Assembly (NCBI GenBank): GCA_016342415.1
Contig: JAEIOD010000003.1
Coordinates: 124,001-188,000 of the forward strand
DNA: 64,000 bases
Source of the DNA: Clostridiales bacterium
Lineage (GTDB): Bacteria > Bacillota > Clostridia > Peptostreptococcales > Acidaminobacteraceae
Reading direction: 5' to 3'
The position numbers were made by a program, and so were the translations under genes. Shown here piece after piece: positions 1 to 8,960 of this stretch. Position 1 is the stretch's first letter. Each line of letters begins with the position of its first letter. Below the pieces are notes generated by a model. It made no database searches and had not been told where the DNA came from. It saw only the letters and a list, made by a program, of their open reading frames with translations.

Positions 1-2
1 TT

Positions 3-248
3 GTTTATCAACTATCTGATTTTTCAAGTTATCCATTGAGCATATTTTCAACATTTATCAAAGCTATTCTGACTTTTGTGATACCGTTTGGATTTGTTGC
101 ATTCATACCAGCCAGTTATTTTATAGGAAAACCAGTCTATCCACTGACCATTTTATGGGGGGTAGTCGTAGCTGCGGCTTTCTGGACCGTTGGTTATCAG
201 ATCGTTTGGAAATCCGGCTTACGCGCTTATGAAAGTACAGGCAGTTAA
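3..248 (+). CDS. ABC-2 family exporter permease, C-terminal part
   Basis: The frame is open from the left edge of the window, so this is the 3' end of a gene that starts upstream. The visible 81 residues hold two hydrophobic segments and end in the tail GLRAYESTGS, which is typical of ABC-2 permeases of the ABC2_membrane_6 type; these pair with a separate ATPase in drug or viologen export. A TTG at position 36 could be mistaken for a start, but the residues before it (YQLSDFSSYP) fit the family too, so I read the gene as partial. A strong terminator follows about 30 bases later. The substrate cannot be told. Confidence 0.7.
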   Translation, partial: VYQLSDFSSYPLSIFSTFIKAILTFVIPFGFVAFIPASYFIGKPVYPLTILWGVVVAAAFWTVGYQIVWKSGLRAYESTGS

Positions 249-278
249 TTCTCAATAGTTAGAATCAAACTAAACACT

Positions 279-324
279 AAAAGCAGTACATATCATTAAC
301 AGTTTGTACTGCTTTTATATATTT
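279..324 (+). terminator. Intrinsic terminator after the ABC permease
   Basis: A perfect 12-bp stem (AAAAGCAGTACA at 279-290 with TGTACTGCTTTT at 305-316) encloses a 14-base loop and is followed by a T-rich stretch. It closes the exporter operon. Confidence 0.85.
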
Positions 325-518
325 TTTTACAGTTGAAAATACAATCTTTCGTTATAGTACGGAATTAGGATATCCAGTAAAAGGCAATAGAAATAGTCTT
401 TATGTATTGGTTCACAAGCTTGTTCCTTTATAATCATATACGATCAAAAAAAAAGTAAAAAAATCATCGTATAGTCTATGAGAGAATGGTTCTAATTATT
501 TTTGACATATAATAATAC

Positions 519-547
519 TTGCAAACTAATAATCAGTCATGTATACT
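519..547 (+). promoter_or_regulatory. Sigma-A-type promoter
   Basis: TTGCAA at 519-524 and TATACT at 542-547 are separated by exactly 17 bases. A near-perfect Shine-Dalgarno (AGGAGG at 561-566) and an ATG at 574 follow. The signals are strong, yet the frame behind them is broken, see the next entry. Confidence 0.55.
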
Positions 548-573
548 CAAATTGAACAACAGGAGGAAATTTT

Positions 574-948
574 ATGAGTGTGGTAGTTCTTAACTAAAGG
601 TAATTTAATACTGTCTTAGAAGTATATGCCCAAAACGGGTTTATTTGTTGTACCTTTAAGACGTACCGGTTGAGAACACGAATAACTAAGCTTATAAACA
701 TACCCTTTTGTAAAATAAAAGGACTCGTTATATTTATAGTTGCTATTATTGCTGTGCTTTGCACAGCTTTTTTGTTAGCAGGAATTAAACGATATGTATT
801 GGCTACAGGTGTATTTTGTGCACTTGTGGTCATTTTTTTTGAGGAGGATTATATGTTGATTGTAAAAGAGGGATATGCTGAGGTGTATTCAAATAAAACA
901 ATGGACGTTGTAAACTACAACGGAGATCAAAAGATGGATAAAATATAA
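574..948 (+). pseudogene. Decayed small membrane protein, or leader plus small ORF
   Basis: A well-placed ATG at 574 behind AGGAGG opens a frame that stops after seven codons (MSVVVLN, TAA at 595, again TAA at 601). The same frame then stays open to 948. Its second part encodes two hydrophobic segments followed by a short polar tail. A second strong Shine-Dalgarno (GAGGAGG at 841-847) precedes an in-frame ATG at 853 that would give a 31-residue peptide. I do not recognise the family. Either this is a membrane-protein gene broken by early stops, or the 853 ORF is a genuine small protein behind a long leader. The TTG at 670 has no evident ribosome binding site. Confidence 0.3.
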
Positions 949-1067
949 AACGTACAGGAGAGTTTCGAAGAATCACTGGTGGTTCTCATTTTAAATAAAA
1001 TCAAACAGAAAATAAAATTGACAATATGTTGGTAAAATAACATATAACATAGTTGGAGGAAAAAAAA

Positions 1068-2996
1068 GTGAACAATGATAAAACACTAAATATATTAGGT
1101 TACAATGAAATAAAAGAAACAATAAAAAGTCACGCTGCAAGTAATTTAGGTAAAAAGTTAGTAGATGAAATGCAACCTCAAACCGATCCCCAAATTATTT
1201 TAAGCAGATACGATGAGGTTAAAGAGGCTGTTAAAATCCTAAAAGAAGGTTCTGGAATCAGTTTAGGTGGTATCAGTGATATAACACCTTATCTTGGCAA
1301 AATTGAAAAAAATATGTTTTTGCGTCCAGAAGAGCTGGTGAAAGTTTCAGATTTTTTGAGATGTATTAGACAATTAAAAAAATCAATAGATGCTTATGAA
1401 CACACTGCTCCTAGATTGTTTTCTTACTCAGTTGGTCTAGGAAATTATAAATCAATAGAAAATGAGATTGAATTCTGTATAGAAGGTCCTAGAGTTCACT
1501 CAAGAGCGAGCGGTGATTTAAGTAAATTGAGAAAAAAGATAGATGTTTTACACAGTAAAAGAATAGATAAACTAAATAAATTTCTTACTTCAGAAAGAAA
1601 TGCAAAACTAATACAGGAAAGTTTTTATAGTCAAAGAGATGATCGTTATGTTATACCAATCAAAGCTTCTGCTAGAAAATTGGTAAATGGTACGGTAATC
1701 GACTCATCAGCATCGGGTTCGACTGTATACGTTGAAATTGATGAAATAAAAGATTTGACGGTTGAAATCATCATGTTAAAAGCTCAAGAAGAAGAGGAGT
1801 GTAATAGGATTCTTTGGATGTTGTCTGGTTTGATATTAGACAATATAAATGGTATTAATGATGCTGTGTTTATCATAGGAAAATATGATTTTATATTTGC
1901 CAAAGGCAAGTATTCGGTTTCTATAGGAGGCCGTGAAATTGAAATCAGAGATGACGAAGTCATTAATCTGAAAAAAGCAAGACATCCCATGTTGGGTAAA
2001 GAGGCTGTACCATTAGATATAAGTGTTGGAAGTGATTATAGAACATTGATTATAACCGGTCCTAACACTGGCGGAAAAACTATCACGTTAAAAACAGTCG
2101 GGTTGATGGCTTTAATGACTCAAAGTGGTATCTTACCTCCTGTTGGTAAAGGGAGCAGTATTTCAATCTTTAATAAAATTCTTGTAGACATTGGTGATTC
2201 ACAAAGTATTGAACAATCATTGTCTACATTCTCAGGACATATGAAAGCTCTTGTAAATATCGTTAACAAGTCCTCTAGAAAAACATTGGTCCTTATTGAT
2301 GAAATTGGTACAGGTACAGATCCGAAAGATGGTGCGTCGCTTGGTATTGCAATATTGGAAGAAATCTATAACCGTGGTGCCATTACACTTTCAAGTACGC
2401 ATTATAGTAAGATAAAAGAATACAGTGAAATACATGAAGGATTTTTAAATGCCTCAATGGATTTTGATAGACAAACACTGAAACCACTTTATAAACTACT
2501 AATTGGTGTTGCAGGTGAAAGTAATGCCCTTTGGATTTCCAAAGAGCTTGGCTTGTCTGATAAAATAATTGAAAGAGTTATTAAGATAAATAGTACTCAT
2601 GAAATAGTAACAGCTAAAAAAATAAACAAGTTTTCTAAAAAGAAAAGCAGAGTAGAAGAAATAAAAAAAGCAAGTGCTCCTATTGAGTCGAAAAGAGTTA
2701 TTTATAACAAAGGAGATCGTGTTTTACTAAATGAAACTGGAGATTATGCTTTGGTTTATGAACATAAAGCAGATGAAAATAGTGTCGTTGTTTTTATAGA
2801 TGGGAAGTATAGTGACGTACAGGAAAAAAGAGTCACTCTAGATAAGACGATGGATGTATTGTATCCAACAGGATATAATTTAGATCAATTGTTTACTTCC
2901 TTTAAATCAAGAAAACTTGAGAAGGATATAAGAAAAGGTAGATTTAAGAATATGAAGGATCTAAAGGAAAGAATCAGTAGTCTGAATGAAGGTTAG
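1068..2996 (+). CDS. MutS2-like ATPase lacking the Smr domain
   Basis: 642 residues starting at GTG 1068, nine bases after GGAGG; an upstream TTG at 1053 overlaps that ribosome binding site and is rejected. The protein has the MutS2 core: an N-terminal helical lever/clamp region (about 1-310), a Walker A motif GPNTGGKT near residues 330-337, Walker B with LVLIDEIGTGTDP near 407-419, and the STHY switch segment after it. A KOW-like beta segment follows near 550-590. Canonical MutS2 is about 780 residues and ends in an Smr endonuclease domain; here the protein stops after a basic helix. MutS2 proteins act in anti-recombination and in rescue of collided ribosomes; loss of Smr implies a non-nucleolytic role or a paralogue of a full-length copy elsewhere. 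It is monocistronic with a terminator just downstream. Confidence 0.85.
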   Translation: MNNDKTLNILGYNEIKETIKSHAASNLGKKLVDEMQPQTDPQIILSRYDEVKEAVKILKEGSGISLGGISDITPYLGKIEKNMFLRPEELVKVSDFLRCIRQLKKSIDAYEHTAPRLFSYSVGLGNYKSIENEIEFCIEGPRVHSRASGDLSKLRKKIDVLHSKRIDKLNKFLTSERNAKLIQESFYSQRDDRYVIPIKASARKLVNGTVIDSSASGSTVYVEIDEIKDLTVEIIMLKAQEEEECNRILWMLSGLILDNINGINDAVFIIGKYDFIFAKGKYSVSIGGREIEIRDDEVINLKKARHPMLGKEAVPLDISVGSDYRTLIITGPNTGGKTITLKTVGLMALMTQSGILPPVGKGSSISIFNKILVDIGDSQSIEQSLSTFSGHMKALVNIVNKSSRKTLVLIDEIGTGTDPKDGASLGIAILEEIYNRGAITLSSTHYSKIKEYSEIHEGFLNASMDFDRQTLKPLYKLLIGVAGESNALWISKELGLSDKIIERVIKINSTHEIVTAKKINKFSKKKSRVEEIKKASAPIESKRVIYNKGDRVLLNETGDYALVYEHKADENSVVVFIDGKYSDVQEKRVTLDKTMDVLYPTGYNLDQLFTSFKSRKLEKDIRKGRFKNMKDLKERISSLNEG

Positions 2997-3019
2997 TCAG
3001 TTTCCTCGATTAAGAGTCG

Positions 3020-3053
3020 GTTATGGGCAATGTGATTGCTCATAACTTTTCTT
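3020..3053 (+). terminator. Terminator after the MutS2-like gene
   Basis: A 12-bp stem with one G-T pair (GTTATGGGCAAT at 3020-3031 with ATTGCTCATAAC at 3035-3046), a GTG loop, then TTTTCTT. Confidence 0.75.
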
Positions 3054-3179
3054 GTATAAAAACAGATAGACCGTAAATAGTAATAATGCTTAAAGGACAG
3101 TTCAATTCTAATGGGAATAGTGATAAACTCTAAGAGGGCATAAATAGATTAATTATATTTCAAAGAAAAGGGGAATTCT

Positions 3180-4286
3180 ATGAATCAAGAACGTATAGTC
3201 AACAGGTTTTTAAATTATGTAAAAATAAACAGTGAAACAAAAAATGAAAAAGAGTTTGCTTTGTATCTTCAGAATGAACTAGAAGAAATGGGTTTTACAA
3301 CTGAGTTTGATGAAGCGGGCGATGCTTTTGGTGGTAACTGTGGTAATTTAGTTGCCAAACTGAAAGGTTCTTTAAATAAAGAAACAATGTTTTTTAGTGC
3401 CCATATGGATACTGTAACACCTGGTAATGATATCAAACCGATTATTAAAGACGGTGTCATCTATTCTGATGGTACAACAATTTTGGGTGGTGATGATAAA
3501 GCGGGTATTGCTGCAATCGTTGAAGGCATTCAAATGATTCTTGAAGAGAATATTCCACATGGAGATATTGAACTTCTATTCTCTGTTGCTGAAGAGGGTG
3601 GTCTTAAAGGTAGCGGTAACTTAAATATGGACCTTGTTTCAGCGAAAGAAGGTTTTATCTTAGATAGCAGTAAATTACCAGGTGAGATAATAACTAATGG
3701 TCCAGCACAAGCTAAGCTGCAGATCAAGGTGCATGGTAAAGCTGCCCATGCAGGTGTTTGTCCTGAAAATGGAATCAGTGCCATACAAGTATTGTCAAGA
3801 GCTGTAGATCGTATGGATCTGTTAAGAATAGATGATGAAACCACTGCAAACATAGGTATTGTAAGTGGTGGTACTGCAACTAATATAGTTATGCCGGAAA
3901 TTGATGTCACTGCTGAAGTGAGAAGTTTAGACAATACAAAGCTTAGAAAACAAATGGATCATATGATTGAGTGTTTAGAAATAGCGGCTAAGGAGTTTCA
4001 TACAACTGTAGATATAAAAGAGGATATTTTATATGGTTCATTCAATGTCTCAGATGATGCAAATGTTGTAAAGAAAGCCAAAAAGGCATTTGAAGCCATC
4101 GGCATCAACGCAACAACAACTTTTACTGGTGGTGGTAGTGATGCCAATATCCTAAATGGTAGAGGGCTTGAGATCATTAATTTAGGCATTGGAGAAAAGC
4201 AGGCACATACTTTAAAGGAACATTATTACATAAAAGACCTTTTAACAATGGTTTCTTTTGTTAAAACACTGATTAAACAACATTAA
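3180..4286 (+). CDS. M20-family peptidase, PepT-like
   Basis: 368 residues from ATG 3180 behind AAAGGGG. This is a metallopeptidase of the PepT-like subgroup of family M20, cytoplasmic and expected to cleave an N-terminal residue from short peptides (established for the family, substrate here inferred). Zinc-ligand motifs are intact: SAHMDTV (H75, D77), GGDDKAG (D105/D106), AEEGG with the catalytic/ligand Glu pair E138-E139, LDSS (D162), and a C-terminal His in KQAHTLKEH. The lid/dimerisation domain lies near 175-285, with KVHGKAAHAG at its start. Length is slightly below classical PepT (about 405-410). It stands alone between two terminators. Confidence 0.88.
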   Translation: MNQERIVNRFLNYVKINSETKNEKEFALYLQNELEEMGFTTEFDEAGDAFGGNCGNLVAKLKGSLNKETMFFSAHMDTVTPGNDIKPIIKDGVIYSDGTTILGGDDKAGIAAIVEGIQMILEENIPHGDIELLFSVAEEGGLKGSGNLNMDLVSAKEGFILDSSKLPGEIITNGPAQAKLQIKVHGKAAHAGVCPENGISAIQVLSRAVDRMDLLRIDDETTANIGIVSGGTATNIVMPEIDVTAEVRSLDNTKLRKQMDHMIECLEIAAKEFHTTVDIKEDILYGSFNVSDDANVVKKAKKAFEAIGINATTTFTGGGSDANILNGRGLEIINLGIGEKQAHTLKEHYYIKDLLTMVSFVKTLIKQH

Positions 4287-4305
4287 ATAGCAATGAATAT
4301 TTTAA

Positions 4306-4336
4306 GGCAATGACGTAAAAAATCATTGCTTTTTTT
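4306..4336 (+). terminator. Terminator after the M20 peptidase
   Basis: GGCAATGA (4306-4313) pairs with TCATTGCT (4323-4330), followed by a run of seven T. Confidence 0.75.
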
Positions 4337-4478
4337 AATTTAAGTTGTGAACGTATCGGTAATAATTTTAATACTACTTTTGTAATATTTCCAGGGGTAA
4401 TAAAAAGAGTGGTTCTTTGAAAGTAATAAAAATCATATTGAAATGAAACGAATAAATATTCAGGGTTGTTTGTAACTT

Positions 4479-4492
4479 TGCACAAATGTTCA
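4479..4492 (+). promoter_or_regulatory. Operator-like site 1 upstream of the ascorbate operon
   Basis: TGCACAAATGTTCA is an imperfect inverted repeat of the TGAACA...TGTTCA type. A close copy sits at 4597-4610 and a more diverged one inside the promoter. The spacing suggests binding of an oligomeric regulator, plausibly the SorC-family protein encoded at 11179. Confidence 0.4.
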
Positions 4493-4596
4493 GTAGGGAG
4501 TCACTAAAAAAACTAAATGTTTGACGGTAAAATTAAAATACCAGTTTATAAAAAATGACTATTTCCAATGCTTTCAAAGTCATTACAACGCAAAAG

Positions 4597-4610
4597 TGAA
4601 CAAATGTCCA
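4597..4610 (+). promoter_or_regulatory. Operator-like site 2
   Basis: TGAACAAATGTCCA matches site 1 at 12 of 14 positions and lies 118 bases after it, 17 bases before the -35 element. The shared core is TGMACAAATGTYCA. Confidence 0.4.
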
Positions 4611-4626
4611 AAAACGCTTGCCTTGA

Positions 4627-4655
4627 TAGACATATGTGCAAACGTTTGCTATACT
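4627..4655 (+). promoter_or_regulatory. Ascorbate operon promoter with operator or cre site in its spacer
   Basis: TAGACA at 4627-4632 and TATACT at 4650-4655 are 17 bases apart. The spacer contains TGTGCAAACGTTTGC (4635-4649), with the palindromic core GCAAACGTTTGC at 4638-4649. It can be read as a third, diverged copy of operator sites 1 and 2, or as a CcpA cre-like site (TGCAAACGTTTGCT, one mismatch to the core consensus). Either protein bound there would block RNA polymerase. The leader to the ulaA start is about 90 bases. Confidence 0.55.
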
Positions 4656-4752
4656 CAGTTTAGAGCTCAGCACTTTTCATGAAAAAAATAGATTTTATTG
4701 ATTAAATATCAGTAAAGGGTAAGTAGTTGTTAATAGGATTTGGAGGGTTAAA

Positions 4753-6180
4753 TTGGATCAAATATTAAGTTTTTTTAACGAGTTTGTGGCTAAATTTTTA
4801 GGACAACCGGCTTTATTATTAGGAACCATAGTATTTATTGGTTATTTATTATTAGGTAAGAAGGGTTATGAAGCATTGGCTGGTTTTATTAAGGCTTTTG
4901 TAGGATTTAAAATATTACAAGTCGGTACAGGTGGTCTTGTTAAGACGTTTAGACCAATTATCACTTCTTTAACAGAGAAGTTTGATATTGAAGCATTTGT
5001 AATCGATCCATACTTTGGACAAACATCTGCTACAGAAGTTCTAAATTCAGTCAATTCATTGCAGTATGTTGGATACGTTATGCTGATTGCGTTTGCATTT
5101 AACATATTATTGGTAGCATTTAGAAAATATACAAAAGTCAGACCGTTATTTGTAACTGGACATATTATGTATCAGCAATCTGCGGTATTATTATGGGCGC
5201 TTTATACAGTACTCGGTACAGCAGGTGTACCAGTGACAACACCACTTGTTGTAATTACAGGTTTATTAATAGGTACGTATTGGTCAGTTATGTCAAACCT
5301 TGTGATAGAAGCCACTCAAGATGTTACAGGTGGAGCAGGATTTACACTTGGTCATCAACAAATGTTTGGTGCTTGGTTGGCTTATAAATTAGGTGGAAAA
5401 TTTGGTGATAGAGAGAAGAGTGTTGATAACGTAGAGTTGCCAGGATGGTTGTCTGTATTTAATGATAACATCGTATCAAATGTTGTACTAATGACATTCT
5501 TTGTTGGATCAATCATGCTTATTTTAGGTAAAGGTTCATTTGAATATGATACAAACAAATACTTGTTTGGAACATACATATTTGAAACGACAGCATACTT
5601 TGCAGTTTATATTACAATCATTTTAACCGGTGTAAGAATGTTTGTTGCTGAATTGTCAGAATCGTTTAATGGTATTTCATCTAAGTTATTAAAAGGATCT
5701 GTACCAGCAGTTGACTGTGCAGTAACATTTGGATTCTCGCCAAACGCTCCGACTTACGGATTCATCTTTGGATTCTTTGGTCAATTACTAGCAATTGGTG
5801 CATTAATTCTTATGAAGTCACCAATCTTAATCATTGCAGGATTCATTTGTTTATTCTTTGATAATGGTACATTAGCAGTTTATGCCAACAGATCGGGTGG
5901 TAGAGTTGCAGCTGCAATTATCCCGTTTGCATCAGGTATTATTCAGGTACTGGGTTCAGCGCTTGTACTCAACTTCCTTAAGGGAAACGACTTGGTTATT
6001 GGATGGATGGGTATGTTCGACTGGGCTACATTATGGGCTGGAACAACAATCTTATCAAGTATGTTTGGTATCATCGTGCCAATTGCATTAATCGGATTAT
6101 TATTGGTTATTCCACAAGTACAGTATAGAAGACATAAGAAAAACTACTTCACTACAATGATGTATGACGAAGCAGCATAA
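4753..6180 (+). CDS. ulaA: PTS ascorbate-specific transporter EIIC (UlaA)
   Basis: 475 residues from TTG 4753, six bases after GGAGGG. It is an integral membrane permease of the EIIC-sga/UlaA family, which imports L-ascorbate with phosphorylation to L-ascorbate 6-phosphate. Visible features are about ten to eleven hydrophobic segments, the segment GHQQMFGAWLAYKLGGKFGD in the central loop, and the conserved stretch GSVPAVDCAVTFGFSPNAPT. EIIA and EIIB are separate proteins encoded at 7093 and 8671. A terminator-like hairpin follows directly, probably tuning the ratio of this membrane protein to the downstream enzymes. Confidence 0.9.
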   Translation: MDQILSFFNEFVAKFLGQPALLLGTIVFIGYLLLGKKGYEALAGFIKAFVGFKILQVGTGGLVKTFRPIITSLTEKFDIEAFVIDPYFGQTSATEVLNSVNSLQYVGYVMLIAFAFNILLVAFRKYTKVRPLFVTGHIMYQQSAVLLWALYTVLGTAGVPVTTPLVVITGLLIGTYWSVMSNLVIEATQDVTGGAGFTLGHQQMFGAWLAYKLGGKFGDREKSVDNVELPGWLSVFNDNIVSNVVLMTFFVGSIMLILGKGSFEYDTNKYLFGTYIFETTAYFAVYITIILTGVRMFVAELSESFNGISSKLLKGSVPAVDCAVTFGFSPNAPTYGFIFGFFGQLLAIGALILMKSPILIIAGFICLFFDNGTLAVYANRSGGRVAAAIIPFASGIIQVLGSALVLNFLKGNDLVIGWMGMFDWATLWAGTTILSSMFGIIVPIALIGLLLVIPQVQYRRHKKNYFTTMMYDEAA

Positions 6181-6218
6181 GGGTAAATTGCGGTCTGAAA
6201 AGATCGCATCCCTTTTTT
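6179..6218 (+). terminator. Hairpin after ulaA, probable partial terminator
   Basis: AAGGG/CCCTT flanks an inner GCGGTC/GATCGC stem and is followed by six T. It sits inside the operon, so it more likely attenuates than ends transcription, or stabilises the ulaA part of the mRNA. Confidence 0.6.
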
Positions 6219-6264
6219 AATGATAAAGAGTTGACACACTTATTATAATTCTTGAGGAGCGACA

Positions 6265-7092
6265 ATGTATAAATTAGCGGTATTTGATTTAGATGGCACT
6301 TTATTAGACAAACATCATGAGATATCTGAAGAAAATCTTCATGCTATAAAAAAATTAGAATCTAAAGGATGCAAAATTGTCATTGCAACAGGCAGACCAG
6401 ACATGTTGGTTAAAGAATATGTCAAAAAACTGGATGTTCTAGAACCGGTAATTTCTTGTAATGGAGCAATGATTCGAAATCCATTTACAAAAGAAGTAGT
6501 TTTTAAAAAGGTCATTGGAAAAGAAGATGTCAAAGATATTATTGAACTCTGTCAGAAAGATCACCGTATTTACATGGTTTATACGGAAGATGCCATCATC
6601 TCAACGGACAATTATAGAACACAGTATTTTATTGAGCGTAATCAGAAATTAGAAAAAGATAGCAGGGCGAATTTTATCATAGAAGAGAATGCTTCGTATA
6701 TTGCTGAAACATATGAAGTCTACAAGATATTGGTTATAGAAAAAGATGCAGATAAATATCTTGAAATGTATGAAAAATTCAAATCCTTTTCAGAGCTGAC
6801 AAAAGTACAATCAGCAAATGGATTTTATGATATTATGCCTAAAAATACAAGTAAGAAGTTGGCGATTGATCATTTGATTGATCATTATCATATAGATATT
6901 TCAGAAGTCGTTGCATTTGGGGACAACTACAATGATTTGGAAATGTTAAAACATGCTGGCACAGCTATTACAACAGCCAATGGGGTGTCAGCAGTAAAAG
7001 AAATTGCCGATTTTATATCGGTAGATCACAATGAAAGTGGCGTTTCGCATGCCATTAACACCTTTTTATTAAAAGAAAACATGGAGGCTTAA
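6265..7092 (+). CDS. Cof-type HAD-IIB phosphatase
   Basis: 275 residues from ATG 6265 behind GAGGAG. The HAD motifs are all present: FDLDGTLLD (motif I, D8/D10), ATGRP (motif II), the lysine of motif III near residue 198, and GDNYNDLEML (motif IV). The cap is of type IIB, as in Cof, YidA and related sugar-phosphate or cofactor phosphatases. It sits between the EIIC and EIIA genes, with EIIA starting at the very next base after its stop, so it is translationally coupled to the PTS. A role in dephosphorylating a sugar-phosphate overflow product is an inference from context. Confidence 0.85.
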   Translation: MYKLAVFDLDGTLLDKHHEISEENLHAIKKLESKGCKIVIATGRPDMLVKEYVKKLDVLEPVISCNGAMIRNPFTKEVVFKKVIGKEDVKDIIELCQKDHRIYMVYTEDAIISTDNYRTQYFIERNQKLEKDSRANFIIEENASYIAETYEVYKILVIEKDADKYLEMYEKFKSFSELTKVQSANGFYDIMPKNTSKKLAIDHLIDHYHIDISEVVAFGDNYNDLEMLKHAGTAITTANGVSAVKEIADFISVDHNESGVSHAINTFLLKENMEA

Positions 7093-7536
7093 ATGGTAAA
7101 CGAATTTAATTTAAATGAAAGTCTAATCCAGTTTGAAACAAGTGTTTCAACGTGGGAAGAAGCAATTATAAAGTCAGCACAACCGCTTTTAGATGGTATG
7201 TATGTTGATCAAGGTTATATAGATGCGATGATTGAATCTGTAAATGAATATGGACCGTATATTGTAATCGCACCAAAAGTTGCAATGCCTCATGCTAGAC
7301 CTGAAACGGGTTCGAAAAAAATAGGGTATTCAATTTTAAAATTAGAACAGCCTATTGGATTTTCTGAAGCACCAGAACATCAAGTTGAGTTATTGGTAGC
7401 ACTTTCATGTGTAAATGCTGAATCACATCTTGAGATACTACAATTTATTGTAGAAGTCTTATCGGATGCAGAGAGATTTGAAGGTGCTTTAAAAGCAACT
7501 ACAAAAACTGAGCTATTAGACATATTTTCAAGATAA
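7093..7536 (+). CDS. ulaC: PTS EIIA, fructose/mannitol type (UlaC)
   Basis: 147 residues, ATG directly after the stop of the HAD gene. It belongs to the PTS_EIIA type-2 family; the phosphorylated histidine is H67 in MPHARPE. It accepts phosphate from HPr and passes it to the EIIB at 8671. Context in an operon with UlaA, B, D, E, F and G makes the ascorbate assignment firm. Confidence 0.88.
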   Translation: MVNEFNLNESLIQFETSVSTWEEAIIKSAQPLLDGMYVDQGYIDAMIESVNEYGPYIVIAPKVAMPHARPETGSKKIGYSILKLEQPIGFSEAPEHQVELLVALSCVNAESHLEILQFIVEVLSDAERFEGALKATTKTELLDIFSR

Positions 7537-7587
7537 CTAGAAGAACAGTAGGTGTTTAAAAGACATATACAAAAGGAGAACATATAA

Positions 7588-8652
7588 ATGAGCAAAGTAA
7601 GTGAAATCACAAGAGAAAGTTGGATTTTAAGTACATTCCCTGAATGGGGCACTTGGTTAAATGAAGAAATAGAAGAAGAAGTTGTTGCACCTGGTACTTT
7701 TGCAATGTGGTGGTTAGGGTGTACCGGCATTTGGGTTAAAAGTGAAGGTGATGCCAATATTTTAATCGACTTATGGGTGAAATCAGGTAAAAGAACGCAG
7801 AAAAATAAACTGATGAAAGACCAACATCAACATCAAAGAATGATTGGCTGTGTGAAATTGCAACCGAATCTTAGAAATGTACCAGTTGTTATAGACCCAT
7901 TTAAAATAAAATCGCTGGATGCTGTTTTATCAACACATGACCATGGTGATCACATAGATGAAAATGTTGCAGCTGCAGTCCTTCAAAACTGTCCAGATAC
8001 CGTACCGTTTATTGGACCCCAAGCATGTGTTGACTTATGGGTAAGTTGGGGTGTGCCAGCTGATCGTTGTATCGTTGTGAAGCCAGGTGATGTGGTTAAA
8101 ATAAAAGATACTGAAATTGTTGCTTTGGATTCATTTGATAGAACTGAACTTGTAACAGCTCCAGCAGGTATGATTTTGAAAGATCAACCTGTAAGAGATA
8201 TGGACTTGTTGGCTGTTAACTACTTAATCAAAACACCAGGTGGTAATCTGTACCATAGTGGTGATTCGCATTATTCAAATTACTATAGAAAACATGGAAG
8301 AGACCATAAAATTGATGTCGCTTTAGGCTCGTTCGGTGAGAATCCTAGAGGCATGACAGATAAAATGTCATCAATTGATATACTTAAAATGGCAGAATGT
8401 TTAGAGACGCAAGTCGTGATTCCGTTCCACCATGACATATGGACAAACTTCCAAGCGGATCCAAAAGAAATTACAGTGCTTTGGAACATGAAAAAAGATA
8501 TATTAAAATATAAATTCAAACCATTTATTTGGCAAGTCGGCGGTAAATTTACATTCCCTAACGATAAAGACGATATGGAATATCACTACCAACGTGGTTT
8601 TGAGGATGCATTTGAAATTGAACCGGACTTACCATTTAAATCGTTACTATAA
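7588..8652 (+). CDS. ulaG: L-ascorbate-6-phosphate lactonase (UlaG)
   Basis: 354 residues from ATG 7588 behind AAAGGAG. It is a cytoplasmic metallo-beta-lactamase-fold enzyme that opens the lactone of L-ascorbate 6-phosphate to 3-keto-L-gulonate 6-phosphate. The metal site THDHGDHID (about 112-120), the later His in [12 protein letters not shown], and the FHHDIW motif are visible. N-terminal [10 protein letters not shown] and MDLLAVNY segments match UlaG. Length equals the E. coli enzyme. It lies between EIIA and EIIB. Confidence 0.92.
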   Translation: MSKVSEITRESWILSTFPEWGTWLNEEIEEEVVAPGTFAMWWLGCTGIWVKSEGDANILIDLWVKSGKRTQKNKLMKDQHQHQRMIGCVKLQPNLRNVPVVIDPFKIKSLDAVLSTHDHGDHIDENVAAAVLQNCPDTVPFIGPQACVDLWVSWGVPADRCIVVKPGDVVKIKDTEIVALDSFDRTELVTAPAGMILKDQPVRDMDLLAVNYLIKTPGGNLYHSGDSHYSNYYRKHGRDHKIDVALGSFGENPRGMTDKMSSIDILKMAECLETQVVIPFHHDIWTNFQADPKEITVLWNMKKDILKYKFKPFIWQVGGKFTFPNDKDDMEYHYQRGFEDAFEIEPDLPFKSLL

Positions 8653-8670
8653 TCGACTAAGGAGAATATT

Positions 8671-8952
8671 ATGTTAAAAGTATTAGCAGCATGTGGCAAC
8701 GGTATGGGATCAAGTATGATCATTAAAATGAAAATTGATAAAGTCTTAAATGATTTGAATATACCACATACAATTGATCATTCAAGTGTGGGTCAGGCAA
8801 AATCAGCAGCCAATAGTTATGATTTAATCTTGGTTTCTATGCCTTTTGTCAAAGACTTTAAAGTGACTGGAGATTCAAAAGTAGTTGGATTGATCAATCT
8901 TGTATCAGAACAAGAAATTACAGAAAAAGTGAAAGAAGCACTGGGCTTATAG
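8671..8952 (+). CDS. ulaB: PTS EIIB, lactose/ascorbate type (UlaB)
   Basis: 93 residues behind AAGGAG. The P-loop [10 protein letters not shown] carries the phosphorylated cysteine C8. It receives phosphate from the EIIA at H67 and phosphorylates ascorbate at UlaA. The size is typical of a free-standing EIIB. Confidence 0.9.
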   Translation: MLKVLAACGNGMGSSMIIKMKIDKVLNDLNIPHTIDHSSVGQAKSAANSYDLILVSMPFVKDFKVTGDSKVVGLINLVSEQEITEKVKEALGL

Positions 8953-8960
8953 GAGGCAAA

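Noticed and set aside
36-248. Complete 70-residue membrane protein starting at TTG 36
   Set aside because: The frame is open to the window edge, the preceding residues fit the ABC-2 permease family, and no ribosome binding site precedes the TTG.
1740-1765. tRNA-like T-loop (GGTTCGA) near 1717
   Set aside because: It lies inside the MutS2-like gene and no acceptor stem or other arms can be drawn.
3269-4189. Several minus-strand ORFs of 60-134 codons opposite the M20 peptidase and other genes
   Set aside because: They mirror strong + strand genes, lack ribosome binding sites and have no recognisable domain.
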